A stretch of 64,000 nt of DNA from Tretioscincus oriximinensis. Lineage: Eukaryota; Chordata; Lepidosauria; Squamata; Gymnophthalmidae. The DNA lies in NCBI GenBank assembly GCA_022410635.1, contig JAJVDF010000382.1:721383-785382 (forward strand), in the 5' to 3' direction. Each line of letters opens with the position of its first letter. The stretch's first letter is position 1. Both the position numbers and the translations under genes were made by a program. Below, piece by piece: positions 47,501 to 54,462 of this stretch. The notes below the pieces were generated by a model. That model did not search any database. It had not been told where the DNA came from and was given only the letters and a program-made list of their open reading frames with translations.

Positions 47501-48653
47501 GCAAGCTTAGAGGAATAACTGTTTTTTAATGTTAAATGTACATATAGGGCTATATAGTGTTACTGTAATAAAATAACCTGCATTTCTGAATAATAATTGC
47601 TCTTTATTTTCAAATTTCCNTTAACCGTTAATCAGTTTGATAAAATTTACTCATTATCAATAATAACAAATATTTTCAAACTCTTCCAATCTAATAGGAA
47701 TCATTCATTAATTTAAAGAACACCCTAATTGGATAATTATACATGAATCCTCTAATTTTGCTTTTCATTCAATGATTAAGTGAAATCTTTAAAAAAACTT
47801 CAATGGTTTAGACAAAATCGTTTTGCATTCATTAAGATAGGGGAGTTGTAGCACTTGGGAACTAACAGAAGAAAGGTAGGGGGCATGAGCTTTCATAAAT
47901 ACGTCTATTTCTTCAAATGCTTCAGATTCATTATGCTGGTAATTGTTGAATATTTTAAATAAAATATATTGTAACTTTGTCAGATGTTTTAACTAATTTT
48001 TACTAGTAGTTTTCTATATTACTCTAGCTGGATAGTATGTGTGCTAGCTTCTCTAGTAGATAAATTTTATGTTAAGGAATCTAAGCACGCAGTCTTTCTC
48101 GAGACTTGCTGTTCACATGCTAGTGTAGATAATGGCAAGGCACCATTTTGTGCTTACTATAATCTATGCTAGTGTGTGGATGACAAATCTCCTTTTCTGT
48201 GATATCCTGGGAAAAGGCTTACTATNAATGGAGCCCAACCCTGACTTCACAAGACATTTGGAACTACATTTTTGCTTGCAGTGTGGGAGGCAATAGAAGT
48301 AATACCATTTTGAACATTCAGTTTTACGATAACCAGGTGCTTTTAAATATGTTAACTAATGATTGCAGGAGCTCATAAATGGGGTTTACTTGTATTTAGA
48401 ATGCCAATGAAAAGCAATGTCAGGCAAAGAAAATTGTTCACAATGGTATTTTTTTACACCACATTTCACTATTTCTATTTTCTTCTTTCAGTATTCCTTT
48501 GGCGATGACTTGATACATACTTTCCTGTTACCCCTTGAACAAGAACTACAAAAGACACAGCATACATATTGTGGAAGAATATATAAAGTNTTCATAAAAC
48601 AACTAACGAAAAGCATAATGAACATTTATGATAGAAGAACGAAGGGAAGTTAA
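20169..48653 (+). CDS. GXYLT1: GXYLT1, glucoside xylosyltransferase 1, complete, 8 coding exons
   Basis: Join 20169-20395, 30967-31059, 35066-35240, 37164-37289, 43482-43733, 44894-45017, 46340-46512, 48492-48653: 1332 bases, 443 residues, no internal stop, all GT-AG introns. The family enzyme transfers xylose from UDP-xylose to O-linked glucose on EGF repeats of Notch, in the Golgi/ER lumen. It is a type II membrane protein. A short cytosolic MRRRMAR is followed by a hydrophobic anchor at about residues 8-31, then a variable linker, the Cys/Trp-rich cassette (77-107), and the GT8-type catalytic domain from [15 protein letters not shown] onward. The DTD metal-binding motif is at residues 220-222 ([13 protein letters not shown]) and HGNRG is at 367-371. 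The length agrees with the roughly 440 residues of the human long form. The start was chosen because MRRxxR-(hydrophobic)-LLYAFSQLA matches the family N-terminus. The high identity of the core separates it from GXYLT2. Confidence 0.96.
22487..22682 (-). mobile_element. CR1/L2-type LINE 3' end, copy 2
   Basis: In reverse orientation it reads through GGACTGCCCAGGTGCATCTG and ATGGCCTGATCCAGTATGGC to a TGTTCTTGTGTTCT end. It is the same family as 12352-12690 and is 5'-truncated, as is usual for LINE insertions. Confidence 0.75.
23426..23680 (+). mobile_element. Sauria-type SINE, copy 1
   Basis: The tRNA-like head has CAATGGTTAGAGTGTT and a B-box-like GGTACGATTCC. The body has GGCCAGTCAC and CTCTCAGCCCCAC. 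The tail is GGGATATAAGTACAAACAAA plus (AAAT)n, as in Bov-B/RTE-mobilised squamate SINEs. Confidence 0.85.
23737..23962 (-). mobile_element. CR1/L2-type LINE 3' end, copy 3
   Basis: It is a more diverged reverse copy with ACTAGGATGGATGTCTTGAT, GAAATGCCATTTGCAGGG and CCAGGTGCAATTGGTGGGCC. Confidence 0.65.
27333..27641. mobile_element. Tigger/pogo-like MITE in intron 1
   Basis: The ends are CAGTAAAACCCCGTTTATCC and, inverted, GGATAAACGGGGTTTTACTG, each flanked by TA. The middle has a CpG-rich stretch near 27430-27490. At 309 bases it cannot encode a transposase. The TA target and CAGT ends are those of pogo/Tigger-class elements. Confidence 0.85.
28725..28860. repeat. Squamate interspersed repeat fragment
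   Basis: It starts with (TTTA)n and continues TTACATTTATATTCCTCCCT, then a GGGCAGATCAC-type block and an A-rich tract. Related starts are at 30405 and 41480. I do not name the family. Confidence 0.5.
29847..30185 (+). mobile_element. CR1/L2-type LINE 3' end, copy 4
   Basis: It begins AAGAACATAAGAAGAGCCAT and ends after ACCCTTTNGGTGAAA and GTGTCCTCTGGTCC. Compared with copy 1 it lacks the segment between 'ACCATTTATACC' and 'ACCTCTTCAGG'. A palindromic-family arm follows directly at 30194. Confidence 0.75.
30194..30290. repeat. Palindromic-family arm (copy F3)
   Basis: This single arm has GCATCTGAAGTAGTAGACCT, TGTCTACAAAATATCATGC and TAAAGTGCTATAAGACCC. The GAAA of the core is lost here (ACAAAA). 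Confidence 0.55.
30405..30620. repeat. Squamate interspersed repeat fragment
   Basis: It has TTTATTTATTTAATTGCATT, ACCACCCTATATCCGAAGG and CTCNGGGTGGTTCACAATAA, the same family as 28725 and the repeat split at 41480/42180. Confidence 0.5.
30967..31059 (+). CDS. GXYLT1: GXYLT1 exon 2, Cys/Trp-rich cassette exon
   Basis: This exon of 93 bases (phase 2 in, phase 2 out) encodes 31 residues that include [18 protein letters not shown]. The acceptor is a pyrimidine-rich tract ending CTCTGTTAG at 30966, and the donor is GTAGGC at 31060. The [18 protein letters not shown] core matches the segment present in human isoform 1 and skipped in isoform 2 of GXYLT1. Because its length is a multiple of three, exon 1 can also splice directly to 35066 and keep frame, which gives a 412-residue form. 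The non-consensus donor fits an optional exon. Confidence 0.9.
31597..32160 (-). mobile_element. CR1 LINE 3' region
   Basis: On the + strand it reads AGAATCAGTATCACAGAGTT followed by GGAAGGGANCTCCAGGGT, the typical reverse-complement end of CR1. AGGTTAAACATTCCAAGATC lies about 350 bases further in. This sequence is diverged and non-coding. Confidence 0.8.
32163..33700 (-). mobile_element. LINE-like antisense fragment (tentative)
   Basis: It begins with a T tract and ATTTTATTGCG, followed by a C-rich block (ACCCACAACCCCCCCATGC), a pattern shared with the dated insertion at 51128-51445. It reads like the antisense 3' part of an AT-rich LINE (possibly L1-like). No frame is open. Confidence 0.35.
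35066..35240 (+). CDS. GXYLT1: GXYLT1 exon 3
   Basis: It encodes residues 108-165, with [20 protein letters not shown] at the start of the catalytic domain and [10 protein letters not shown] later. One base completes Arg107. The acceptor is ATACTAG ending at 35065 and the donor is GTAAGT at 35241. An N at 35090 falls in the third base of a Pro codon (CCN), so the residue is unaffected. Confidence 0.95.
36293..36417 (+). mobile_element. Sauria-type SINE, 5'-truncated copy 2
   Basis: It has ACTGGTGACCTTGG, TCTCTCAGACCTACCTAC, GTCTGTTGTGGAGAAAGC and the tail GCAGGATATAAGTACAAA. The tRNA-like head is missing. The tail leads directly into the minisatellite. Confidence 0.75.
36418..36515. repeat. 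7-base minisatellite with stepwise unit change
   Basis: There are 14 contiguous 7-base units: TCATCCA x3, TCATCCG x5, CCATCCG x2, CCATCCA x3, then a degenerate CCATCAC. Confidence 0.95.
37164..37289 (+). CDS. GXYLT1: GXYLT1 exon 4
   Basis: It has 42 codons, residues 166-207, with [11 protein letters not shown] and [19 protein letters not shown]. The acceptor is a long T tract plus CAG and the donor is GTAAGT at 37290. The first residues, LHGLAYQEK, differ from the mammalian DNWSFLQT. An N-glycosylation sequon NYT is at 176-178. Confidence 0.95.
37650..37948 (+). mobile_element. tRNA-derived SINE, second type, copy 1
   Basis: The head has TTGCTTAGGAGACAGTCTC and a B-box-like GGGTTTCGAAGCCC. 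The middle has TGTAGCTCTAGCCAACCCAG and AGAATTGCAAGAAATTGCAA. The tail has GGGAAGATAGAATGTAAGCC, TTTGGGTGAGAAAAGCGGGC and TTCTTCTTCT. Other copies are at 45088, 54176 (reverse) and 62757 (reverse). Confidence 0.8.
38144..38249 (+). mobile_element. SINE tail fragment
   Basis: It has GGGAAGATAGAATGGAAGCC and GAGAAAAGTGGGGTATAAAA, ending in TTCTTC. It is the 3' end of the second SINE type, lying just after the composite repeat. Confidence 0.7.
39113..39722. repeat. Approx. 361-base tandem duplication
   Basis: CTAGAACTAAACCCTCATTAG at 39115 recurs as CTAGAACTCAACCCCCATTAG at 39476, then both units run through (TA)n, ATGCTCAGCA(G/A)AAACCATTT, AATGGGGAAAATATGAA and a G/A-only tract of GGAAG/GAAA words. 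Confidence 0.8.
39930..40245. repeat. GC-rich degenerate array
   Basis: Repeated GGTGGC, GGCCAGCGGGTGGC and GGTGGGTGG words with irregular spacing of roughly 30-40 bases on a locally very GC-rich background. Long open frames on both strands are low-complexity by-products. Confidence 0.7.
41488..42300. repeat. Nested repeat cluster: old repeat, hAT-like insert, LINE
   Basis: Outer repeat: (TTTA)n with TTATATTTATACTC at 41488-41519, resumed at about 42179 with CCCCATACCCAAAGGTCTCAG. Middle insert: TTAGGGTTGGGATA at about 41519-41532 and TATGGCAACTCTAA at about 42163-42176 as inverted ends, including the GC-rich part 41749-42176. Inner insert: a reverse LINE 3' end at 41532-41748. Confidence 0.6.
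41530..41748 (-). mobile_element. CR1/L2-type LINE 3' end, copy 5
   Basis: It has ACTAGGATGGATGTCTGGAT, CTGCCCAGGTGCATCTGGTG and GGCCTGATCCAGTATG, ending in repeats of TTCTTATG. Confidence 0.75.
42868..43094 (+). mobile_element. Sauria-type SINE, copy 3
   Basis: It has TTGGTGTAGTGGTGG, a B-box-like AGTTTGATTCC, GGTGACCTTGGGCCAGTCAT, TCTCTCAGCCCCACCTCC and GGGATATAAGTACAAATAAA with an (AAAT)n tail. Confidence 0.85.
43482..43733 (+). CDS. GXYLT1: GXYLT1 exon 5, catalytic DxD exon
   Basis: It has 84 codons, residues 208-291, with [19 protein letters not shown] (DTD at 220-222, the Mn/UDP-sugar-binding motif of GT8-type enzymes), [16 protein letters not shown] and [13 protein letters not shown]. 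The acceptor is TTCATAG and the donor is GTATAA at 43734. The exon begins with ATG, but this is an internal Met where mammals have Leu, not a start. Confidence 0.97.
43734..44893 (+). other. GXYLT1 intron 5
   Basis: This short AT-rich intron has a (GAT)n microsatellite at 44595-44630 and no other recognisable feature. Confidence 0.85.
44595..44630. repeat. (GAT)n microsatellite
   Basis: It is twelve trinucleotides, with one GTT interruption. Confidence 0.9.
44894..45017 (+). CDS. GXYLT1: GXYLT1 exon 6
   Basis: It encodes residues 292-332 and one base of Glu333, with [20 protein letters not shown] and [10 protein letters not shown]. The acceptor is TTGAAG ending at 44893 and the donor is GTAAGA at 45018. 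The N at 44899 makes residue 293 either Asp or Glu; family conservation favours Asp. Confidence 0.95.
45088..45560 (+). mobile_element. Second-type SINE, copy 2, interrupted
   Basis: The SINE part is 45088-45325 (AAGGAGACAGTCTCATCTGA through GGTGAGAAAAGCAAGTATAA) and resumes at 45534 with GTTGTTCTTC. The interruption at 45326-45521 is a palindromic element with its own target duplication. Confidence 0.8.
45326..45521. mobile_element. Palindromic element with 12-base TSD (copy F5)
   Basis: It starts ATTTCAGAGAAACATCCGTG with a tail homologous to the end of copy F2, then two arms, GGGGCTAGTAGCACTTAGAG and the inverse TTAAGTGCTCCTAGCCCC. The centre is an inverted pair of TCTGAAAAAGTAGATGTGTC-type cores. 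It is flanked by TATAAAAACTCA at 45314-45325 and 45522-45533. Confidence 0.85.
46146..46215. repeat. Palindromic-family fragment (copy F6)
   Basis: It has GTAGATGTGTTTATGAAAGC and CCACCTACCTTTCTCCTGTT, corresponding to one arm of copy F5. Confidence 0.6.
46340..46512 (+). CDS. GXYLT1: GXYLT1 exon 7
   Basis: It encodes residues 333-390, with [19 protein letters not shown] and [20 protein letters not shown]. The HGNRG at 367-371 is the second conserved active-site block of this family. The acceptor is a T-rich tract ending CTCCTAG and the donor is GTAAGT at 46513. Confidence 0.96.
46513..48491 (+). other. GXYLT1 intron 7
   Basis: This AT-rich intron has a single palindromic-family arm at 47849-47928 (GTAGCACTTGGGAACTAACA ... 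CTTCAAATGCTTCAG). No exon is seen. Confidence 0.8.
47849..47928. repeat. Palindromic-family arm (copy F7)
   Basis: It is a single arm with GTAGCACTTGGGAACTAAC, GGGGCATGAGCTTTCAT and TTTCTTCAAATGC. Confidence 0.6.
48492..48653 (+). CDS. GXYLT1: GXYLT1 exon 8, terminal coding
   Basis: It encodes residues 391-443, [20 protein letters not shown] followed by [15 protein letters not shown] and a basic C-terminus, then TAA at 48651-48653. The acceptor is TTCTTTCAG ending at 48491. The N at 48590 is the third base of a Val codon (GTN). The HTYC and IYK.FIKQL pattern matches the mammalian C-terminus. Confidence 0.94.
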   Translation, partial: YSFGDDLIHTFLLPLEQELQKTQHTYCGRIYKXFIKQLTKSIMNIYDRRTKGS

Positions 48654-49691
48654 AAGCACACACTCACACACAGATGTGAGAGGCTGTATAATGTCTGAAG
48701 GAGAGTTGTGCAAGAAATAATGTATTGTTCTGACTGTGCTGAGAGGTGTACCTCCCAGTGTGAACAACATGAAGGTGCTGTTTAAGTTTCTCATCTCTAA
48801 GAAGAAAAGTGCAGATCATCTTTGAACTGCAGGTAGTACACATTTTCACCATAATGAAAAGGACTCTTNTTGAGTTTTGTATTATTATCTAATTCTGTTA
48901 TTTCTAACTTCTTAAGTAATTTAAAAATGAAGGGGTTTTTTATACTTCAGGAATGACACTNTATACTTTTGTCATATATACTCTGCTAAACTGTGAAGTA
49001 GCAATTATGGAGGCTAGCACTAATCTCACTTTAAAAGTGTGAGAACAATTGTTTACAAACCTCAGAAGTTAATTCTGTTTTCAGATGAATGGGGTGTGAN
49101 GGATGACAATCCATATGTGCCTTTGTGCCCATCTTTTGTTTTAAAATATTTCCTGACAATCATGTTTATAATAAGTATAAACTGCACATTAGCTATAATA
49201 GTTCACCCCAAGCCTTTCTACTGATGGAAACCAATAATNTGAGCCTGGCTTAACAAAATTAGTTCAGTCACTAGGGAGGAATAAGAATGGAGTTCACCTG
49301 TTCTTTTCCAATTGAANGACATTGAGACAAATCCACAGAGTGTCTGCTGGCTTTCCTGCTATTGGCGCCTTCAAATTGCTTAGGACAACTTCAATCAATT
49401 GTTTAGCGGCAAGCTTCCACTACATCTGATTCATCTACAACATCTATTCTGGCTTTGTCAGTCACTGCCAGTCAGTTGATTAATAGTGAATGTTGAACAG
49501 TTCATTCCTCTAGAGGAGGTGGGAAGGTGAGATCTGCACCTTTTGGATCAGAGGAGATCCAGCCTGTGCTTCACTAGAGCTTGTTTTCCTCCTATAGGTT
49601 TCTTCTTTTGGATCACAATGTCCATATAAGAAATTCCTCAACCAGAAGTTTGGTCCAAGAAACAATTTGTTAATCTAAAATGGAACTTGCC

Positions 49692-49825
49692 TGTAGGTGA
49701 AATCCCGTTATAATGAATGNGAAGAGGTCAGGNGAATTTGTTGTAATGANTTTTTTTTACAATGAAACCCATTGTAAACAATATTACTCTTACGGGTGTT
49801 CCACCAGGACTTTCAAATTTGTTGA
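49692..49825. repeat. Pogo/Tigger-like short MITE, copy 3
   Basis: It begins GTAGGTGAAATCCCGTTATA and contains AATTTGTTGTAATGA, a T tract and ACAATGAAACCCATTGTAAA. Its content is the reverse order of copy 1. Confidence 0.45.
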
Positions 49826-50679
49826 GTCACAGGACATGAATATGTAGAATCTCTACACTAGAATACCTTGTGAAACATCTTGTATCTTTTGTTATGACAT
49901 ATTTGTTTAAACAAAATGGCTGGGGTGTTTAAAATCCTCCTGTGATAGTTGGGTATGATCTTGTACTTTTTCTCACTCAACCTTCTGAACAGTGAATGCC
50001 ATTAATGCATCATCTGGTCTCATCTCTATCAAAATAATTGTATTATGGTATTTGGGGATGGGGTGGGGAATTACGGGTGCTGATCTAGCATGTTTGAGTC
50101 CTTGATAACTTTCTAACGTGGTAAAAAAAGAATGCCAAAAACNTGTGACTCAATTTTTGAAACAAGTAAAGTAGAGAAAATAGATATTATTGCTAAATCT
50201 TCTATTAAATTTGGATGTATATTTTTAATAACTTATCTGGACATTCTGGAAGAAAAATGTGAAATTCCAGAAAAATTAATATGAATCTGCTAGAGTATTT
50301 CAATCCTTACAGTTGAAAATCTAATAATTATGTAGTTATCCACACAAATATTCCATTCTTTCACATATGTACTGTAATAACACCTTAGGGACCATTGCTG
50401 GCAATTAATAGTGGAATTTTGCTATAGAATGATCAGTATTAAGGAATGATCTATGCTACAGAAACAAAATCATGNTTTAGAAAATAGCACTATAGGAATG
50501 CATCTATGCATGCAGTTCTTCGTAAATATTGTTATTCATCTCAACTTAATAGTTATTTGCTTACCAAATAACTAATGTAGGTTAGAGGCTTGGTTTTTAC
50601 ACTAAAATGTTTGGCCTGAACCAATCTGTAATTTTAGTAGACTCATAGTAACTTTCTTATTAAGTACTGCTCTGGTTTA

Positions 50680-50685
50680 AATAAA
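50680..50685 (+). terminator. Candidate proximal AATAAA poly(A) signal, GXYLT1
   Basis: This is the first canonical hexamer after the stop, in TTTAAATAAAGGTTGAGCTG, followed by a GT-containing stretch (GGGTGTATTT). Confidence 0.35.
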
Positions 50686-51127
50686 GGTTGAGCTGGGTGT
50701 ATTTAAAACCACTCTAGATAAAGCAAGGGTGGTTCAAGATACTGGAGTGAATTCCCATTAAATTGAAAGGTTTAGATTTGGTATCAGATCAAATAGGACA
50801 GTTTGCTGAAAGCTGCTGTCCTTTTGCTCTCCTGCCTTCCTCCAGTCATACTTCAGCCCCAGTTGTGACCTAATTTTAAGTCAACAGTCTCCCCTCTATC
50901 ACATCTTACTCATTGCACCTGCTGCTAGGCATTCTCAAGCAGAAAATGAGGCAAAACCTTCACTTGCTCTCACCTCCCTACAAATTGTCTGTGGAATAAT
51001 CCTGCTACTTGTTCTAATCTGGTAATGATATTTAGGTATTCTAGTAGNCATGGATACACCATTCTCAAGTGGCCACCTACATAGCTGTTTTGTCTGCAAG
51101 CCAGTGCACTTCTGAGATCTAGTATAT

Positions 51128-51445
51128 ATTTTTNAAATATTTTTATTGAGTTTAAAGAATATAATAAACAACATAACATAAAACAGAAGAACATATCTTG
51201 TGCCTTCTGCCCATGCCCATTAGTACTAATACGTAATTATAATACTATACCATACCTCCCCCCTCCCAGCCACAGAGCAATCCCTTATCCACCAAAATTA
51301 CCTAACAGTAATCCTATACTTGCATACAGTTTTTCTTTATAGGCTACATTTTAACCATACATCCCTTTGTTCCTTCAAAACATCAAATTTGAATTGATCC
51401 ACAATATACAGATGCCAATTTAAAATTGTCCACTCCTCCTTCTTT
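51128..51445 (-). mobile_element. 5'-truncated LINE-like insertion with 14-base TSD
   Basis: The exact direct repeat GAGATCTAGTATAT flanks the segment (51114-51127 and 51446-51459). The left end is a T tract with ATTTTTATTGAG, so the element lies on the minus strand with its A-rich 3' end at the left. A C-rich block (CATACCTCCCCCCTCCCAGC) follows. The LINE family is not certain. Confidence 0.7.
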
Positions 51446-52633
51446 GAGATCTAGTATATTTTCCAGATATGGAGGGTCATGGATCCCTCTAGTAGGCCAC
51501 GCATACCTCCGTTTCTGGGAAATGTGGTTGGCACATGACATTGAAGTGTTATGAGAGAGGTTCTTAAACTGTTTGACATATTGACTATTCTAGGTTATAG
51601 GCCAAACAGTTCAGTCTGTGGTTGGTCTGGGTTTGCTGTAAACCAAACGAGCATTCTATGTCCATGCTCATGTTTACACTGGTTATAATACTTGTTCAGC
51701 ATGAAGATGTTTGTTATAATAAAAATACTTCCATTAGAATACTTGAGTTACACATGTTGCTGATAAATGTGTTGANAAACGTGGTGCTGTTTCTTAAGAA
51801 GAGCTATACTATGGGTCTTGGTTTTCAATGGCTATGCTTGCTATGCTATTTTAAGAATCCAACAATATCTGGTGAAATGAAGGTTCCCCATCTTTTTAGG
51901 GAAAGCAGGAGTCTTAATTCCACTGTGAAAATTGGAAACTGAAAATAGTGCATCTTGATCTAAAGGATAGATGAGTTTTGATTGGTTTTAGCTTCAGGAT
52001 TCCCCTTTCTGTCCAGTGATGCAAGAGAGTTAATATACTATATATTGCAGTATAATCCTAGGAAAAATAATTGAGAAGTGCTTCTCTTTTACTTGTTATG
52101 AATGTCAGTCATTTACCTAATTGAAATATTTCATTTCCCTTTACCTGTCCCTCTCTCGGCTGTCTTCATTTTCCTGTTACTGGAAGGAAGCTATATAATT
52201 GCTTCATTAAAACTGGAATATGGATACAAACATTTTTTATAAACTTTGGAGATCCTTAAGTTTGTTGGTACTTTGCAATTAAATATGGTGGGGAAAAAAA
52301 GCTCTAAGTCAATAGACAAGCTCTAATCACTTAGGACTGCAATGCTGGCCATTTTCTTTGTTGCACTTCCTTAAAGTAAGCATGGAAAATCTTACAACCT
52401 GCTGGCACAGTGCCAGCTTACCCTATTTGTATTTACCATTATTGAAGACGAAATATAACTGGAATATAGTGCAAAGCATTGCCGCCATGNCATTGTAGGC
52501 AGTCTAAAGGTCACCCAAGAGATTGGGGAAAAAAGGAAATGCCCATTCCTCTAAAATAGTCTTAGGCTGTAGTTTTTAGATGGTTTTATTCTGGAATATT
52601 TACGCTTTATGCCAATATATCCAAATATAATGA

Positions 52634-52643
52634 AATAAATAAA
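52634..52643 (+). terminator. Candidate distal AATAAATAAA poly(A) signal
   Basis: Two overlapping AATAAA hexamers about 4 kb after the GXYLT1 stop codon. They may mark a longer transcript end, but no other evidence supports use. Confidence 0.25.
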
Positions 52644-52678
52644 CAATTTTGGATATAACTTTAAATCTACAAAAAATT

Positions 52679-52720
52679 AATGCCACCCATTTTTTTCCTG
52701 TTATTTTCCAAAGATGTTAA
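52679..52720. repeat. Palindromic-family fragment (copy F8)
   Basis: This short fragment has AATGCCACCCATTTTTTTCC and TGTTATTTTCCAAAG, resembling the arm of copy F5. Confidence 0.4.
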
Positions 52721-53310
52721 AAACTTGCTAAAAATGTTCAGGCAGTAGAAACAAGCATGATCTCACCATTCATTGACCATTTTACAATTAACAAATATTA
52801 AAAAGGCAGAAAACACAATAGATTTCTNTTTTAAAGCTAAACTGATAATCACTGGAAATCGCCATCTGGTATTAGTTTTAGTAGTATTGTGCATGGATTT
52901 TTGTAGTGAAAACCTTACTAAGAAATATTTTTGTATTTTGAAAATTAAGATTCAGCCATCTTACAAGTACTCTATCTACCTTGTGACTTGCCTTCCACAG
53001 ATATAAATAATATGCATGTTTTATTANATCCTAAAATTGTACATTTTGTTATTCAAACTGTTTTTATTATTGAAATTTGTATGCAGATGAAGAGATGCAT
53101 TCTTATGAAGTTGTTTTTACTTAAACCTAGTATGTATATTATTTTAGAAAACTGACAGAATTGGAAGCCAACTGACTTCCATACAAAGCATTATTAAAAT
53201 TATTTTTGCATAAACTGTTTTTGTCTACTTTCTTAATTAAACCCCTCTCCTAAGTATTGGTTAAAGTGTTTGATTCTTATAATATCATGGTGTTGTTGGA
53301 TGAAAAAAAT

Positions 53311-53606
53311 CATAAGAACATAAGAGGAGCCCTGCTAAACCAGACCGGAGCTCATCTAGTCCAACCTGTCTCACACAGTGGCCCACCAATTGCACGTGGG
53401 TAGCCTGGAACAGAAGAAGGCAAAATATGCACCTGTTCTTGTCGCCCTGCAAATGGGATTCAGGAATCCTGTCTGTTGCACCATCTCACAGACATTATCA
53501 AGACATCCATCCTAGTAGCTATTTATACCCTTGGTATCCATGAATTCTCTTAAAGCTATCCTCTCTTAAAGCTATCTAAGCTGCTAGCTACTACCACCTC
53601 TTCTGT
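53311..53606 (+). mobile_element. CR1/L2-type LINE 3' end, copy 6
   Basis: It begins CATAAGAACATAAGAGGAGC and has TAGTCCAACCTGTCTCACAC, GTGGCCCACCAATTGCACGT, and AGCTACTACCACCTCTTCTG at its end. Confidence 0.75.
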
Positions 53607-53965
53607 AATGAATGGAGACTGAATGGTGTGTGACTGAGAATAACCCGACGAAGATAGGGGAAGGAGTTGGCACAAAAATTGAACTTTTCTGGCTAAAACT
53701 GCACACGTTTGAGTCATAGTCACAACATGTCTGATATGGCAAAAACAACTCTTCTTAACTCAGATTTTTAAAATAGGGGGTTGGGGAGTTTCAGAATGTA
53801 TGAATTTAAACTGAACCTTTGCTCAAATAATTTGCATTCACTGTTATGTTTTCTTTTAAAAGAGCTTTTCTAAATCTATTTTTATGTTTGATTCATATCT
53901 ACTTAAGAGGCTCTAAGTTGAACAAAACTACTTACATCTTGATTTAATTTGAACAGTGATTTTTA

Positions 53966-54462
53966 GGCTCCTCGATATCTCTACTTGGCCAAGAATGTGC
54001 ATGTACTGAAAATATTATTAGCAATTATATGTGCTATCCTACACTTCAAAGAAATTGAACTTCGGGTGATAGTTTTGGCACTGGATTGCACGCCCTGTGC
54101 CTCTCCCCCTATGACCACCTGTCATTCTGTGTNCAATTTTATTTCATTAAAATATTACATGAATGTTAGAAGAAGAACTGGGTTTTTATAGCCCGCTTTT
54201 CTCACCCAAAGGGACTCATAGTGGCTTACAAGGATATTTTTCACCCGAAGGCTTACATTCCATCTTCCCCACCAGGCTGTGGTGGTTCCCATGTATCTAC
54301 TTGTAGTCAGTTGCAATTTCTTGCAATTATTGCTTTCGAATAGCTGGGTTGGCTAGAGCTACAGGTAGTAGAAGGTGCTCACTCCTCCCCATGTCCGACA
54401 CAGGGCTCCGAAACNCGATCTCCCAGATGATAGACCGTCTCCTTAGAGATTGAGCCATTTGT
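53966..54462 (-). mobile_element. Composite SINE repeat, inverted copy
   Basis: It is the reverse complement of 37650-38143: the SINE at 54176-54462 (CTCACCCAAAGGGACTCATA, CAGGCTGTGGTGGTTCCCAT) plus the same 3' flank at 53966-54175 (TTGGCCAAGAATGTGCATGT, AGTTTTGGCACTGGATTGCA, CCTATGACCACCTGTCATTC). Confidence 0.8.

Larger units (their letters stand above)
48654..50705 (+). other. GXYLT1: GXYLT1 3' UTR (end uncertain)
   Basis: This is non-coding AT-rich sequence after the stop codon. The first strong AATAAA is at 50680-50685. Another AATAAATAAA is at 52634-52643 and could give a longer UTR; the mammalian gene is known for a long 3' UTR. A pogo-like MITE near 49692-49825 lies within it. Confidence 0.4.
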
